DNA of 42,160 nt from positions 1 through 42,160 of IMG/VR virus record IMGVR_UViG_3300031787_000268, one strand, 5' to 3'. Below the pieces are notes generated by a model. The model saw only the letters and a list, made by a program, of their open reading frames with translations. It was not told the DNA's origin and made no database searches. A program made the position numbers and the translations under genes. This document shows, in pieces, positions 34,013 to 40,751 of the stretch (position 1 is the stretch's first letter; each line of letters opens with the position of its first letter). The stretch comes from a virus.

Positions 34013-34675
34013 TTACCGACGACTGCCAAACACACGGGCCAACGCTTCCTTTAGCTTAGCACTTCGGGGATCCGCCATCTCCGCCCTCCTCTGGGCGACC
34101 AACTCGTTACTTTGCCTTGAAATATCCCGAGGGTGCATGTCCGCCTCTAAACCTGCTTGAATGTGTTCTGGGATTCCCATACGACCGGGCATCTCATACC
34201 TGCGACCGTAGATAAGTTCGTTTAACGCCTCGGTTTTACCCTGCCTCAACTCATTCAACATAAAATCCAAGTAAGGTTCTCTTTGCTGTTCTATGTAGGT
34301 GTTGTAGTAATCAAAGTCTTGCCAAGGCGGCTTAGTCCCTATAAAGGGTTGATCCCCCAGATAAGACGCTTGATGTTTTTGAGTTTGTTCAATTTCTTTA
34401 GCCAACCCAGGATCGTCGAAACCATTAAGAGTATCTACTTTTTTGAGTCCTAGTATCTTTTCAGAAGCTATCTTGGTATTAATGGACGTGATTGGTTGGA
34501 ACCTTGACTTCTCCCGGAGGTCCTTCACGTAGTCCCGCCTGCGGGTCTTTGAGACCATCTTCTCGTAGTTTCTACCATGGGGGTATGACTCTTCGAGAAA
34601 GCGATAGGCCGCCGCCTCCAACGGATGCATCACCGGCGGGATACTCGGTATCGGGATGGGCTTCTTCAAGGACAT
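34013..34675 (-). CDS. Unknown 220-aa protein with atypical low GC
   Basis: ATG 34675 follows the small preceding gene by 6 nt. The sequence is charged and helical (ERKMVSKT-like basic segments, ELIYGRRYEMPGRMG near 152-166) with no recognised motif. Three sampled 60-nt lines in 34261-34500 have about 33-38% GC, while the neighbouring portal gene is near 60%, so the middle of this gene looks recently acquired. Its ends are GC-rich again. It sits between terminase and portal, where accessory insertions are common. A virion or accessory role is not known. Confidence 0.72.
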   Translation of the reverse strand: MSLKKPIPIPSIPPVMHPLEAAAYRFLEESYPHGRNYEKMVSKTRRRDYVKDLREKSRFQPITSINTKIASEKILGLKKVDTLNGFDDPGLAKEIEQTQKHQASYLGDQPFIGTKPPWQDFDYYNTYIEQQREPYLDFMLNELRQGKTEALNELIYGRRYEMPGRMGIPEHIQAGLEADMHPRDISRQSNELVAQRRAEMADPRSAKLKEALARVFGSRR

Positions 34676-34681
34676 GACAAC

Positions 34682-34930
34682 TCATCCTGTGGGTTGGGTA
34701 CGAGCTTTACCCCCGGGGGTCCAGCCCTTCACACCCGATTGTAGCGTGTACGCCACCGGAGCCCCCGAGGTAGGACCCACGGGTGCAACCTGTGTGAGGG
34801 GAGGAGCACCCCGCTCCTGCACACCAGCGGCACGATCCCCACCACCCCAGTAGCACGCCGCCAACCTACAGAACAACGCCATTGGCACCATCACATGGGT
34901 CTCAGTGGACGGTAAGTTCGGGGTCTCCAA
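34682..34930 (-). CDS. Small unknown protein after the large terminase, 82 aa
   Basis: The start is TTG 34930 with CCCCGGAG 7 nt upstream, immediately after the terminase stop; the same CTGACCCCGGAG-to-TTG arrangement begins the nuclease gene at 2029. A hydrophobic stretch (MVPMALFCRLAACYWGGG, about 14-31) precedes a Gly/Pro/Thr-rich tail. It could be a small membrane-associated protein. It is short, so coding status is only probable. Confidence 0.6.
   Translation of the reverse strand: METPNLPSTETHVMVPMALFCRLAACYWGGGDRAAGVQERGAPPLTQVAPVGPTSGAPVAYTLQSGVKGWTPGGKARTQPTG
34793..34804 (+). repeat. Near copy (11/12) of dispersed 12-mer
   Basis: TGTGAGGGGAGG, inside the small 82-aa gene. Confidence 0.65.
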
Positions 34931-34945
34931 GGTTGTACTCCGGGG

Positions 34946-36805
34946 TCAGATGAGGTTGACTGCGTCCTTCGGGCGTTGTTCTCCGAGGAACTTTAGCACC
35001 CGCTCCAACGGCAGCGTCGTGATGTCCACTATCCGCGAGAGATTTCCCAACCCCTCCACCTGCTCATTGCGTTCAATGAGGTCCATAATGGTGGACTCCA
35101 CCACATCATCCGTCCCCGTGGGTGTGGCCTTCCACCCCACCACGGACTCACCCATGGCGACCACGTCGAGGGCGTCGTCGTGGTCAATACCTCCGTTGGG
35201 GGCGTCCGCATTGAACGCCCCGATCTCCCGGAACAACTCATTCCAGGGGGCCTTATTCCTCAGGTGCACCGGCAACCTGATCTTGTTGTGCTCAAACCGA
35301 TAGCTGAGCGAACTATCAATCCTCTTGGTCTTATCCCCCGTGGGCGTAATCGGGCGTAGGGCGGGCACAAAGCTCAACCCCTTGAGGGTGGACGCCCGAG
35401 TCCTCAGCTTGTTGAGGATGCTCGCGATCAAGTTCTTGGAGCCCTTCTCCTTTTCAGGGCACAGCAGGGGTACTTTCCACCGCTCGGCGAAGGTGAAGAT
35501 GGCGGCCTCCAGTTCGCTTTCGGGGCACCTCTTACAGAACAGATCCAGAACGAACAACTCATTCGTCGTGGGCAGGTGCAGTAGGCAGGCCGCCGCCTTG
35601 TAGTCACTGGTTGGTCCGTGGGTGTCGCTGGTATCTGCTGTGATGGCGAGCCTCCCCTCACGTAGCACTTCGGCGAGTGACCGGGTGGTGGAGCCCCAGC
35701 GGATCTCGTCGCCCTCGATGGAGTAGCCCCACCGGTCGATGGCGTCGCTCTCGTCGAACGTCGGGAACTTCCTACCCTCAACATCACCGGGTCGGCCCTG
35801 GTACTCACTCTGGAAGACTGCCTCACCGAGGCCCTCGCGGATCTCCACCAGGGTCCTGCGGTTGGGCACCTTGAGCCGGATCCGCTCCTCATTGTCCACG
35901 GGCCACATATGCGGCCACGCACTAATAGCCTCACCATTGGGCCCGTGGTAGAGGGCCTGTACAAAGAACCTATTCCAGAAGTTGAACCGGGGGTCTCGTG
36001 CCATCCCCCGCTCATCGACCAGCATGGCCTGCCACGCATAGTGACGCTTGCTGACAAACGTATTGGTCCACCGCACCCCGGTGTTACCTCTCATCACCAT
36101 GGGCATCACCAACTTGAACAGCAACCGCTGCATGTAGTCACGCAACATACTCACATCGGTGGACTTCTTCTCATCAAACTCGGGGTCATCGAGGTGGAAC
36201 CACCGGGGGCGGATACCACGCATCTTGCTCTCCACCGACATACACCGCAGCCAACTCCCATTCTCCAGGTAGAAGAACTTATCCCCCGTAGGCTTGACCC
36301 CTCGGGCGGGCTTCATGCGTCCGAAGTCCGCCGTGATCCGCTCGTTGTAGTACAGTTGCTGCTTGCACGCGATACCCGTACCCACGGCGTTATCATTCGA
36401 CGACGTCGCATACACAAAGCTGTTGGTGGGCCTCGTGAGCATGTCCTGGATCTGGACCTTCCGCTTCAGGTTGGTCTTGGCAGAACCCCGGGGTGCCGTC
36501 GCAATACACAGGTCATGAAGGGTCCACTCACTGAGTAGGGCGTAGTGGAAGTCGGGTGATGGGCACGGAACCTCGTCGTAGAACTGAGGATCGAAGTCCT
36601 GTTCCACGTCGGCATGAAGGTACCACAGGTCGAAGAACCTGGTACTCGCCGTACGACAGAGCATCTTGAGGTCCGGGTCGCTCGTGGGGTACTGCCACAA
36701 CGCACTCGCATTGACCCTTGCCATCCGCTGGCCCTCGCTGCTGAGGTCCGCGTAGTCGTGCGGCAACGGGAAGATCGGACTCTCCCGGAACAACTTGAGT
36801 CCCAT
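34946..36805 (-). CDS. terL: Terminase large subunit (TerL), 619 aa
   Basis: ATG 36805 overlaps the upstream TAA (TAATG). The ATPase domain shows a Walker A-like APRGSAKT (104-111) and Walker B WFHLDD (202-207), followed by a coupling region. The nuclease domain has the first acidic residue in AITADTSD (Asp391) and the C-terminal cluster IDHDDALD (541, 543, 544) of the RuvC-like fold. It packages DNA into the procapsid through the portal. The gene carries a dispersed 12-mer at 35651. Confidence is high from motifs and context. Confidence 0.92.
   Translation of the reverse strand: MGLKLFRESPIFPLPHDYADLSSEGQRMARVNASALWQYPTSDPDLKMLCRTASTRFFDLWYLHADVEQDFDPQFYDEVPCPSPDFHYALLSEWTLHDLCIATAPRGSAKTNLKRKVQIQDMLTRPTNSFVYATSSNDNAVGTGIACKQQLYYNERITADFGRMKPARGVKPTGDKFFYLENGSWLRCMSVESKMRGIRPRWFHLDDPEFDEKKSTDVSMLRDYMQRLLFKLVMPMVMRGNTGVRWTNTFVSKRHYAWQAMLVDERGMARDPRFNFWNRFFVQALYHGPNGEAISAWPHMWPVDNEERIRLKVPNRRTLVEIREGLGEAVFQSEYQGRPGDVEGRKFPTFDESDAIDRWGYSIEGDEIRWGSTTRSLAEVLREGRLAITADTSDTHGPTSDYKAAACLLHLPTTNELFVLDLFCKRCPESELEAAIFTFAERWKVPLLCPEKEKGSKNLIASILNKLRTRASTLKGLSFVPALRPITPTGDKTKRIDSSLSYRFEHNKIRLPVHLRNKAPWNELFREIGAFNADAPNGGIDHDDALDVVAMGESVVGWKATPTGTDDVVESTIMDLIERNEQVEGLGNLSRIVDITTLPLERVLKFLGEQRPKDAVNLI
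35651..35662 (-). repeat. Copy of dispersed 12-mer (minus strand)
   Basis: Exact CCTCCCCTCACG on the plus strand, inside terL, in the codons for LREGRL. Confidence 0.85.
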
Positions 36806-37528
36806 TAGCTATGACCTCGGGTGACCCACGACGTGACGATGAGGTGCATCGTGGCCAACCGTGCGAGTGCTCGCATCGCTACGTTGGGGTCATAGCGGTG
36901 AGGGGTCCACTCGCTGATCATGGCGGTCCACTGGGTGAACAACAGGGTCGGCTCGTTGGACTTCGTCAACAGGACCCCCCGCACCTCCCGGCCCAACGCT
37001 GTCAGACCCCCCAACCGGTTCAACGTGTGGGACATGTCCGCCAGGTAGATGTCCTGGAGTAGCCCCAGGGAGGTCCGCAGGAGATCCTCCGGAGGCATGG
37101 ACAGCAGAGCCTGGTGCAGCGACGCCCCCAAGGCCGTAAGCCTGGGGCTTGTAGATGAGGGCTGCTGGGGTGCTAGTTGGGGGGAGTCCTTCCCCGAGGC
37201 TGCTGAGGAATCTTGTGGTGCTGATGCTGGCTGTTCCGCTTTCAAGCTGCTGGGTTGCGGTGGCGGTGCCGATCTTGCCTTCAAGGGTTGCAAGCTCCCG
37301 GAGGTAGCGGGTGAGTTGGTTGCTTGCGGCGAGGCTGACGTGGGGGTCTGGGTTTCTGACATGGTCAATGAGTCCTTCTACGAGTTCTTGCTGGGTGAAC
37401 GCTTGAGCCCTCAGGGCGAGGTCTGCTCCCTCACTGTTGAAGAAGCTGTCGAATCCTGTGCTTCGGGCGATTTTGCTTGTGTTGATTCGGGGGTTTCGGG
37501 CACCTTGTCCCGGGTAGGAGGGTTCCAT
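36805..37528 (-). CDS. Putative small terminase subunit split over two frames (frame switch near 37.13 kb)
   Basis: ATG 37528 with AAGGA upstream opens a frame beginning MEPSYPGQGARNPR; it reads as a convincing helical protein to about residue 130 (SLAASNQLTRYLRELATLEG). Beyond about 37130 that frame loses GC-rich third positions and looks non-coding, although it stays open to 36890. In the +1 frame, open from 37368, coding character appears from about 37130 to TAA 36805 (LTALGREVRGVLLTKSNEPT). The simplest reading is one product of about 240 aa joined by a +1 (or -2) shift at GGGGG (37129-37125) or CCCCCC (37184-37179); two overlapping genes or an indel are alternatives. The position before terL suggests small terminase. 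Confidence 0.6.
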
Positions 37529-38058
37529 GGGATGACATCCTTGAGGTCTCGGAGGGCTTGTTTGGTGAACGCACGCAACTCAGCGGGTGTCGGCGGGTTC
37601 TTCTCATAGAGCAACCGCATCGACTCCTTGAACTGATCCTGAAACTCCTTGAGGGCAATCCCCTTGGTAAGGTTACGTGCAATCAGGAGTTCCGCCAGCA
37701 GGGGGATGACCTTCGAGTGCTCAGCAAACCTGTCGGGCTTGATGCGGCCCTTCACGATCTCCTTGAGGGCGAAGTTGGGGGAGCCCGGCCGCCCACACTT
37801 GAACAGGGCGACCTCCACCCAGAACCCGTGGTAGTACCTCACCCCATCGGGCATCAGTACGTAGGGGACCCCCAGGTAGTACATGAAGGTCCGCACTCCC
37901 TCCAGACTGTCGATGCCGCACCCCTGAAGCATCTTGTAGTAGTGGCCTTCGCTGTAGTACCGGTTACCCACAGAGGTAGCGAAGAACCCCAGTGGAATAG
38001 TTGTGCGGTCCTTGTAGCCAACGTTGGTTTTGAAGGGATATTTGCCTTTTCGAGCCAT
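37411..38058 (-). CDS. First gene of the late operon, unknown function, 215 aa
   Basis: ATG 38058 with AAGGA close upstream. Residues 1-110 look folded (KMLQGCGIDSLEGVRTFMYY; VRYYHGFWVEVALFKCGR). The order of helix, turn, helix and a tyrosine-rich strand (VPYVLMPDGVRYY) recalls MerR-type or phage helix-turn-helix proteins, but no confident family emerges. Residues 165-215 are Pro/Glu/Ser/Thr-rich and flexible. It overlaps the putative small terminase by 118 nt. It could be a late regulator or packaging factor. It is divergent from the helicase gene across a 121-nt control region. Confidence 0.7.
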   Translation of the reverse strand: MARKGKYPFKTNVGYKDRTTIPLGFFATSVGNRYYSEGHYYKMLQGCGIDSLEGVRTFMYYLGVPYVLMPDGVRYYHGFWVEVALFKCGRPGSPNFALKEIVKGRIKPDRFAEHSKVIPLLAELLIARNLTKGIALKEFQDQFKESMRLLYEKNPPTPAELRAFTKQALRDLKDVIPWNPPTRDKVPETPESTQAKSPEAQDSTASSTVREQTSP

Positions 38059-38179
38059 TTTCCTTGGGGTCCAGAGGGTGAGGAACTATACTTCAGTCCG
38101 TCCCAAAAACTTAAAAACACGTGTGTACTCGTGTACTGTTCCCCAGAGCATATCCCCCCTGACCCCCGGAGTCTACCCC
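38059..38179 (+). promoter_or_regulatory. Divergent control region between late operon and helicase gene, with paired GTGTACT sites
   Basis: It holds GTGTACT at 38123-38129 and 38131-38137 (8-nt period, same pair geometry as in the 150-bp elements) and the AT-rich run AAAAACTTAAAAAC (38104-38117). On the minus strand TATAGT (about 38091-38086) could be a -10 box for the late operon. The pair sits between the two divergent starts, so one protein could control both directions. Confidence 0.55.
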
Positions 38180-39649
38180 TTGACCACCTTGAGTCTTCCT
38201 GTCACCCGTCCGGTCCTCGTGGCCAAGTTCCTCGTCAACAAGTTCTTCCGTACACCCGGGGGTAAGCAGGGCATCTGGTACCACAAGGGCAAGTTCTGGT
38301 GCTGGCGGGCCGAGGTCTGGAAGGAGTACACCCGCGACCAGATGCGTGCCGAGATATCCCGCACCCTCATGGACGCCACCGTCATCAAGGAGGACGGCAG
38401 CACCAGCCCCCTGAACCCCGGCACGTCCACGGTTGAGGACGTGACCACCTTCGTACAGGACCTCTGCGAGTGTCCCTACGAGAGGTTGCCCGTGTGGTTG
38501 CACGGCACGACCCCCGACGGTCTGAACCCCGATCTCGTCGTTGCGTTCCGCGACAAGCTCGTCAGCGTCGAGGGGGGTGAGTTCAAGTTGATGGACCGCA
38601 CCGAGGACTGGCTGGACAACGGCGTGCTCGATGCCTCATGGGAGGACGGCCAGTCCGGGGAGTGCCCCACGTGGATGCGGTGCCTAGCCGAGTGGTCCGG
38701 GGGTGACCCCCAGTGGATCGCCCTCATGCAGCAGTGGATGGGCTACAACTTGGTTCCGTCCCGTAGGCGTGCCCGTTGGATGCTGAAGCACGGCAGCATC
38801 CGTGGCGGTAAGGGCACCAGCGACCGGGTGTTGCAGCGGATCATGGGTCCCACAGTGTGCCGGGGCATGTCCATGATGGGGCTGACGCGGCAGTTTGGTC
38901 TCACGGGGCTGGTCCACGCACGGAGTATCCTCATCTCGGAGTGCCACGAGATGCAGAGTGCCCAGGGGAGCCAGCTTGCCAGCCTCATCAAGAGTGCTCT
39001 GGGTGAGGACCCCCTCGATGTGGATGTGAAGTACGGGGCGGTGCTCCAGAATGTGGTGCTCCGATGTGCCATCACGGTGTCCTCCAATGAGATCCCCACC
39101 ATGCCCAACAAGGGGTCCGGGTTGTCGGGCAAGATGCTGGTCCTCCCCTTCGTACATAGCTTCGTGGACCGCGAGGACTTCAACCTTGAGGACAAGTTGG
39201 CAGCGGAACGGTCCGCCATCGCCGTGTGGGCCATGCAGGGGGCCCTTCAGGTGAGTGGTGCATCGTCCCGGTGGGCCGTCGCCAACGGGACCCGCGAGGT
39301 GATGCTGGAGTACACCACCTACAAGAACCCCGTGGGCCAATTTCTGGAGGACGCCATGTCCGTCCGCGTGGGTAACCGGGTGGATTTCAACGAGGTGGTG
39401 TGGCCCCGCTGGCAGAAGTGGTGTGCGGAGAACAAGCACACCGAGAACACCTCGAAGAAGGAGTTGCAGACCCGCCTCAAAGAGCAGGCCGGATGGCATC
39501 TGAAGGTCGTTAGGCCTGTAGCCGGGGGTCCCTACTACCTTGAGGGTGCTATCCCCAAGTCGTGGGATGTCAGGCAGGGCCCCGTTGGGCCCGTGGTAGG
39601 TGTGGAGGACCGCGAGGACACCGACCTTCAGGAAGGCCCCAACGATTAA
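38180..39649 (+). CDS. SF3/D5-type phage replicative helicase, 489 aa
   Basis: The start chosen is TTG 38180 with CCCGGAG 8 nt upstream; the open frame upstream of it is intergenic. An N-terminal domain (residues 31-60, WYHKGKFWCWRAEVW) resembles the D5_N region. Helicase motifs follow: Walker A-like HGSIRGGKGTS (204-214), motif B in ILISECHE (250-257), motif B' KSALGEDPLDVDVKY (271-285) and motif C ITVSSNEIP (298-306). A C-terminal winged-helix-like region (NPVGQFLEDAMSVRVGNRVD) is also typical. No separate primase domain is visible, so priming must come from elsewhere. Confidence 0.85.
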   Translation: MTTLSLPVTRPVLVAKFLVNKFFRTPGGKQGIWYHKGKFWCWRAEVWKEYTRDQMRAEISRTLMDATVIKEDGSTSPLNPGTSTVEDVTTFVQDLCECPYERLPVWLHGTTPDGLNPDLVVAFRDKLVSVEGGEFKLMDRTEDWLDNGVLDASWEDGQSGECPTWMRCLAEWSGGDPQWIALMQQWMGYNLVPSRRRARWMLKHGSIRGGKGTSDRVLQRIMGPTVCRGMSMMGLTRQFGLTGLVHARSILISECHEMQSAQGSQLASLIKSALGEDPLDVDVKYGAVLQNVVLRCAITVSSNEIPTMPNKGSGLSGKMLVLPFVHSFVDREDFNLEDKLAAERSAIAVWAMQGALQVSGASSRWAVANGTREVMLEYTTYKNPVGQFLEDAMSVRVGNRVDFNEVVWPRWQKWCAENKHTENTSKKELQTRLKEQAGWHLKVVRPVAGGPYYLEGAIPKSWDVRQGPVGPVVGVEDREDTDLQEGPND

Positions 39650-39693
39650 TTGTGGGGCGTACCCCGGGGGGTCGATCTACGGACCCCTAGGAG

Positions 39694-39705
39694 CCTCCCC
39701 TCACG
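39694..39705 (-). repeat. Copy of dispersed 12-mer (minus strand)
   Basis: Exact CCTCCCCTCACG on the plus strand (extended to CACGTG), intergenic, 45 nt after the helicase stop. Confidence 0.85.
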
Positions 39706-39744
39706 TGGCTGGGAGGTGGCAAGAAACGGCCCTAGCGTCGAAAC

Positions 39745-39774
39745 GTACCCCCGGGGACAATGACCCGGGGGTAC
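39745..39774 (+). terminator. 11-bp hairpin terminator after the helicase gene
   Basis: GTACCCCCGGG (39745-39755) pairs perfectly with CCCGGGGGTAC (39764-39774) around GACAATGA, then TTGTCGTT. It separates the helicase transcript from the downstream regulatory element. Confidence 0.7.
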
Positions 39775-39803
39775 TTGTCGTTCTGGGGGCACATGACCCC
39801 GGG

Positions 39804-39953
39804 AGTACACGAGTACACGTGTCATTACGTATTCTTTTATATATTACTTTACTTTTACTTTTAGAAAAGAGAGATGTACTCATGTACTAGGAGGTATTAC
39901 ACATGAGATATGACCTTTTGGAGGCGTGTAGTCCCCGTGTACTGATTTGTACT
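39804..39953 (-). promoter_or_regulatory. Right (mirror) copy of the 150-bp seven-site element with AT-rich core
   Basis: Heptamers lie at 39804-39810 and 39812-39818 (AGTACAC), 39874-39880 and 39882-39888 (ATGTACT), 39926-39932 (GTGTAGT, one mismatch), 39937-39943 (GTGTACT) and 39947-39953 (TTGTACT). Read on the minus strand the spacing equals that of 5781-5930 exactly. The 55-nt core (39819-39873) is very AT-rich; on the minus strand TTCTAA and TATATA are 17 nt apart, like a promoter. On the plus strand AGGAGG (39889-39894) follows. The first 20 core bases match the left core at about 16 positions when inverted. Confidence 0.75.
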
Positions 39954-39995
39954 GGCGATATTGGGTCACCAGCGGGCACATTATTGGTCAATTAG
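39903..39995 (+). CDS. Possible 30-aa leader peptide
   Basis: ATG 39903 has AGGAGG 8 nt upstream, the strongest ribosome site in the region, directly after the AT-rich core. The frame encodes MRYDLLEACSPRVLICTGDI and continues to TAG 39993. It overlaps three of the heptamer sites, so the coding status could be incidental. A leader peptide or attenuator is possible; I see no matching family. Confidence 0.3.
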   Translation: MRYDLLEACSPRVLICTGDIGSPAGTLLVN

Positions 39996-40013
39996 GGGGA
40001 CGTTAGGTTTCAT

Positions 40014-40069
40014 AGGGTCAGGAATTCTGGTAGAAAAGGGGGGTCCAACCCCACCAAACACCTGACCCT
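40014..40069 (+). ncRNA. Nested inverted repeats in the gene-poor region
   Basis: AGGGTCAGG (40014-40022) is matched by CCTGACCCT (40061-40069), enclosing a smaller hairpin GGGGT-CCA-ACCCC. It may be a structured untranslated RNA or a protein-binding site. It is followed at 40137-40153 by the perfect hairpin ATGCGAG-TGC-CTCGCAT. Apart from these and the heptamer array, 39996-40353 holds no gene I can support. Confidence 0.45.
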
Positions 40070-40136
40070 CTGGGGGCCGACGGGGGCTACCCTTTGACAG
40101 GGATCTAACAGATGCACACTGCTCGTATACTCTTCC

Positions 40137-40153
40137 ATGCGAGTGCCTCGCAT
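40137..40153 (+). promoter_or_regulatory. Perfect 7-bp inverted repeat (possible operator) beside TATACT
   Basis: ATGCGAG and CTCGCAT flank TGC. TATACT (40126-40131), a good -10-like hexamer, lies just upstream, and TTGACA is at 40094-40099, but the 26-nt gap between them is too long for a standard promoter. The repeat could be the operator of an early promoter. Confidence 0.4.
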
Positions 40154-40204
40154 ACTAAGACATCACACCTTCCAACCACCAAGTCCTCCGTTCGGTTCTC
40201 GTTC

Positions 40205-40233
40205 ACTACACACGGACTACACGTTTAGTACAC
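40205..40233 (+). promoter_or_regulatory. Third array of AGTACAC-like heptamers (three sites, 11-nt period)
   Basis: ACTACAC (40205-40211), ACTACAC (40216-40222) and AGTACAC (40227-40233) lie head to tail one helical turn apart, upstream of the gene at 40354. The geometry is like the three-site side of the two 150-bp elements (10-11 nt period). Confidence 0.55.
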
Positions 40234-40291
40234 CCCGGCGTTATCGGACGGCCCCCTGACCCCACCTACTAGGTTATCGTTTGGTTGTGCG

Positions 40292-40318
40292 TTAGTAGTC
40301 TGTTTGTTGGGCTACTAA
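40292..40318 (+). repeat. 7-bp inverted repeat TTAGTAG/CTACTAA
   Basis: TTAGTAG (40292-40298) pairs with CTACTAA (40312-40318) across 13 nt, in the leader of the 91-aa gene. A related CTACTAG lies at 40266. It may be a leader structure or operator. Confidence 0.35.
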
Positions 40319-40353
40319 AGACACAAACCCTCAAACCCCGGAGCACACAAGTC

Positions 40354-40629
40354 ATGAAACGACTGACCGCGATGGCTAAGCACTACCAAACCCACACCCA
40401 ACCCCACCTCGACACCCAGTGCAAACGCCACCTCGACCTCGCCATCACCCACCACACCAAGTCCCTCACCACCCCATCACACACCGACGCCGTCGCCCAC
40501 CACAACACCGCCCTTTACCACCTAGAAACCGCCTCCCTTTACAACTTCGACCTAACCCTTACAACAACCTACAACGGACAACTCCTCGTTGACCTCCTCG
40601 GCAAACGTCAGCACATGCCTCCAATGTAA
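40354..40629 (+). CDS. Small His/Thr-rich unknown protein, 91 aa
   Basis: The start chosen is ATG 40354 (MKRLTAMAKHYQTH) with GGAG 10-11 nt upstream; an open extension to 40285 has no ribosome site. The protein is rich in His and Thr and probably helical (HLDLAITHHTKSL; DAVAHHNTALYHLETASLYN), like a small helical bundle. Its codons favour A/C endings (CAC, ACC), unlike the G-rich older genes. The stop codon overlaps the first of three 14-bp iterons. The function is unknown; such first-in-line small genes are often early host-takeover factors. Confidence 0.65.
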   Translation: MKRLTAMAKHYQTHTQPHLDTQCKRHLDLAITHHTKSLTTPSHTDAVAHHNTALYHLETASLYNFDLTLTTTYNGQLLVDLLGKRQHMPPM

Positions 40630-40671
40630 CCGCTTACACAAGATGTAACCGCTTACATGTAACCGCTTACA
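40625..40671 (+). repeat. Three near-palindromic 14-bp iterons TGTAACCGCTTACA
   Basis: Identical copies lie at 40625-40638, 40644-40657 and 40658-40671 (periods 19 and 14). Each is TGTAA-CCGC-TTACA, a dyad with a 4-bp centre. Such repeats bind dimeric regulators or replication initiators. The first overlaps the stop of the 91-aa gene. Confidence 0.85.
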
Positions 40672-40688
40672 CCCACCACCTCACCCCC

Positions 40689-40720
40689 AGCACCATCCCA
40701 CCCAACGGTGGCTTGGTGCT
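40689..40720 (+). terminator. Bipartite-stem hairpin terminator
   Basis: AGCACCA (40689-40695) pairs with TGGTGCT (40714-40720), and CCACC (40698-40702) pairs with GGTGG (40707-40711) around CAAC. It is followed by TTCG. The same design with a CAAC loop recurs at 42033-42062. Confidence 0.7.
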
Positions 40721-40751
40721 TTCGTAGATAGCTTGGTTATGGGGCTATGAG

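Noticed and set aside
32585-34054. Plus-strand open frame of about 489 codons antisense to the portal gene
   Set aside because: The portal reading on the minus strand is convincing; the antisense product is His/Arg/Pro-rich and typical of a mirror frame.
38024-38179. Upstream extension of the helicase gene into the divergent control region
   Set aside because: It would overlap the start of the late operon's first gene and the heptamer pair; the TTG at 38180 has a proper CCCGGAG site.
40094-40131. Canonical sigma70 promoter TTGACA ... TATACT
   Set aside because: The hexamers are good, but the spacing is 26 nt, too long for a normal promoter; kept only as a regulatory hint.
40625-40671. CRISPR-like array
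   Set aside because: Only three 14-bp units with gaps of 5 and 0 nt; no spacers of usual length and no cas genes. Better read as iterons.
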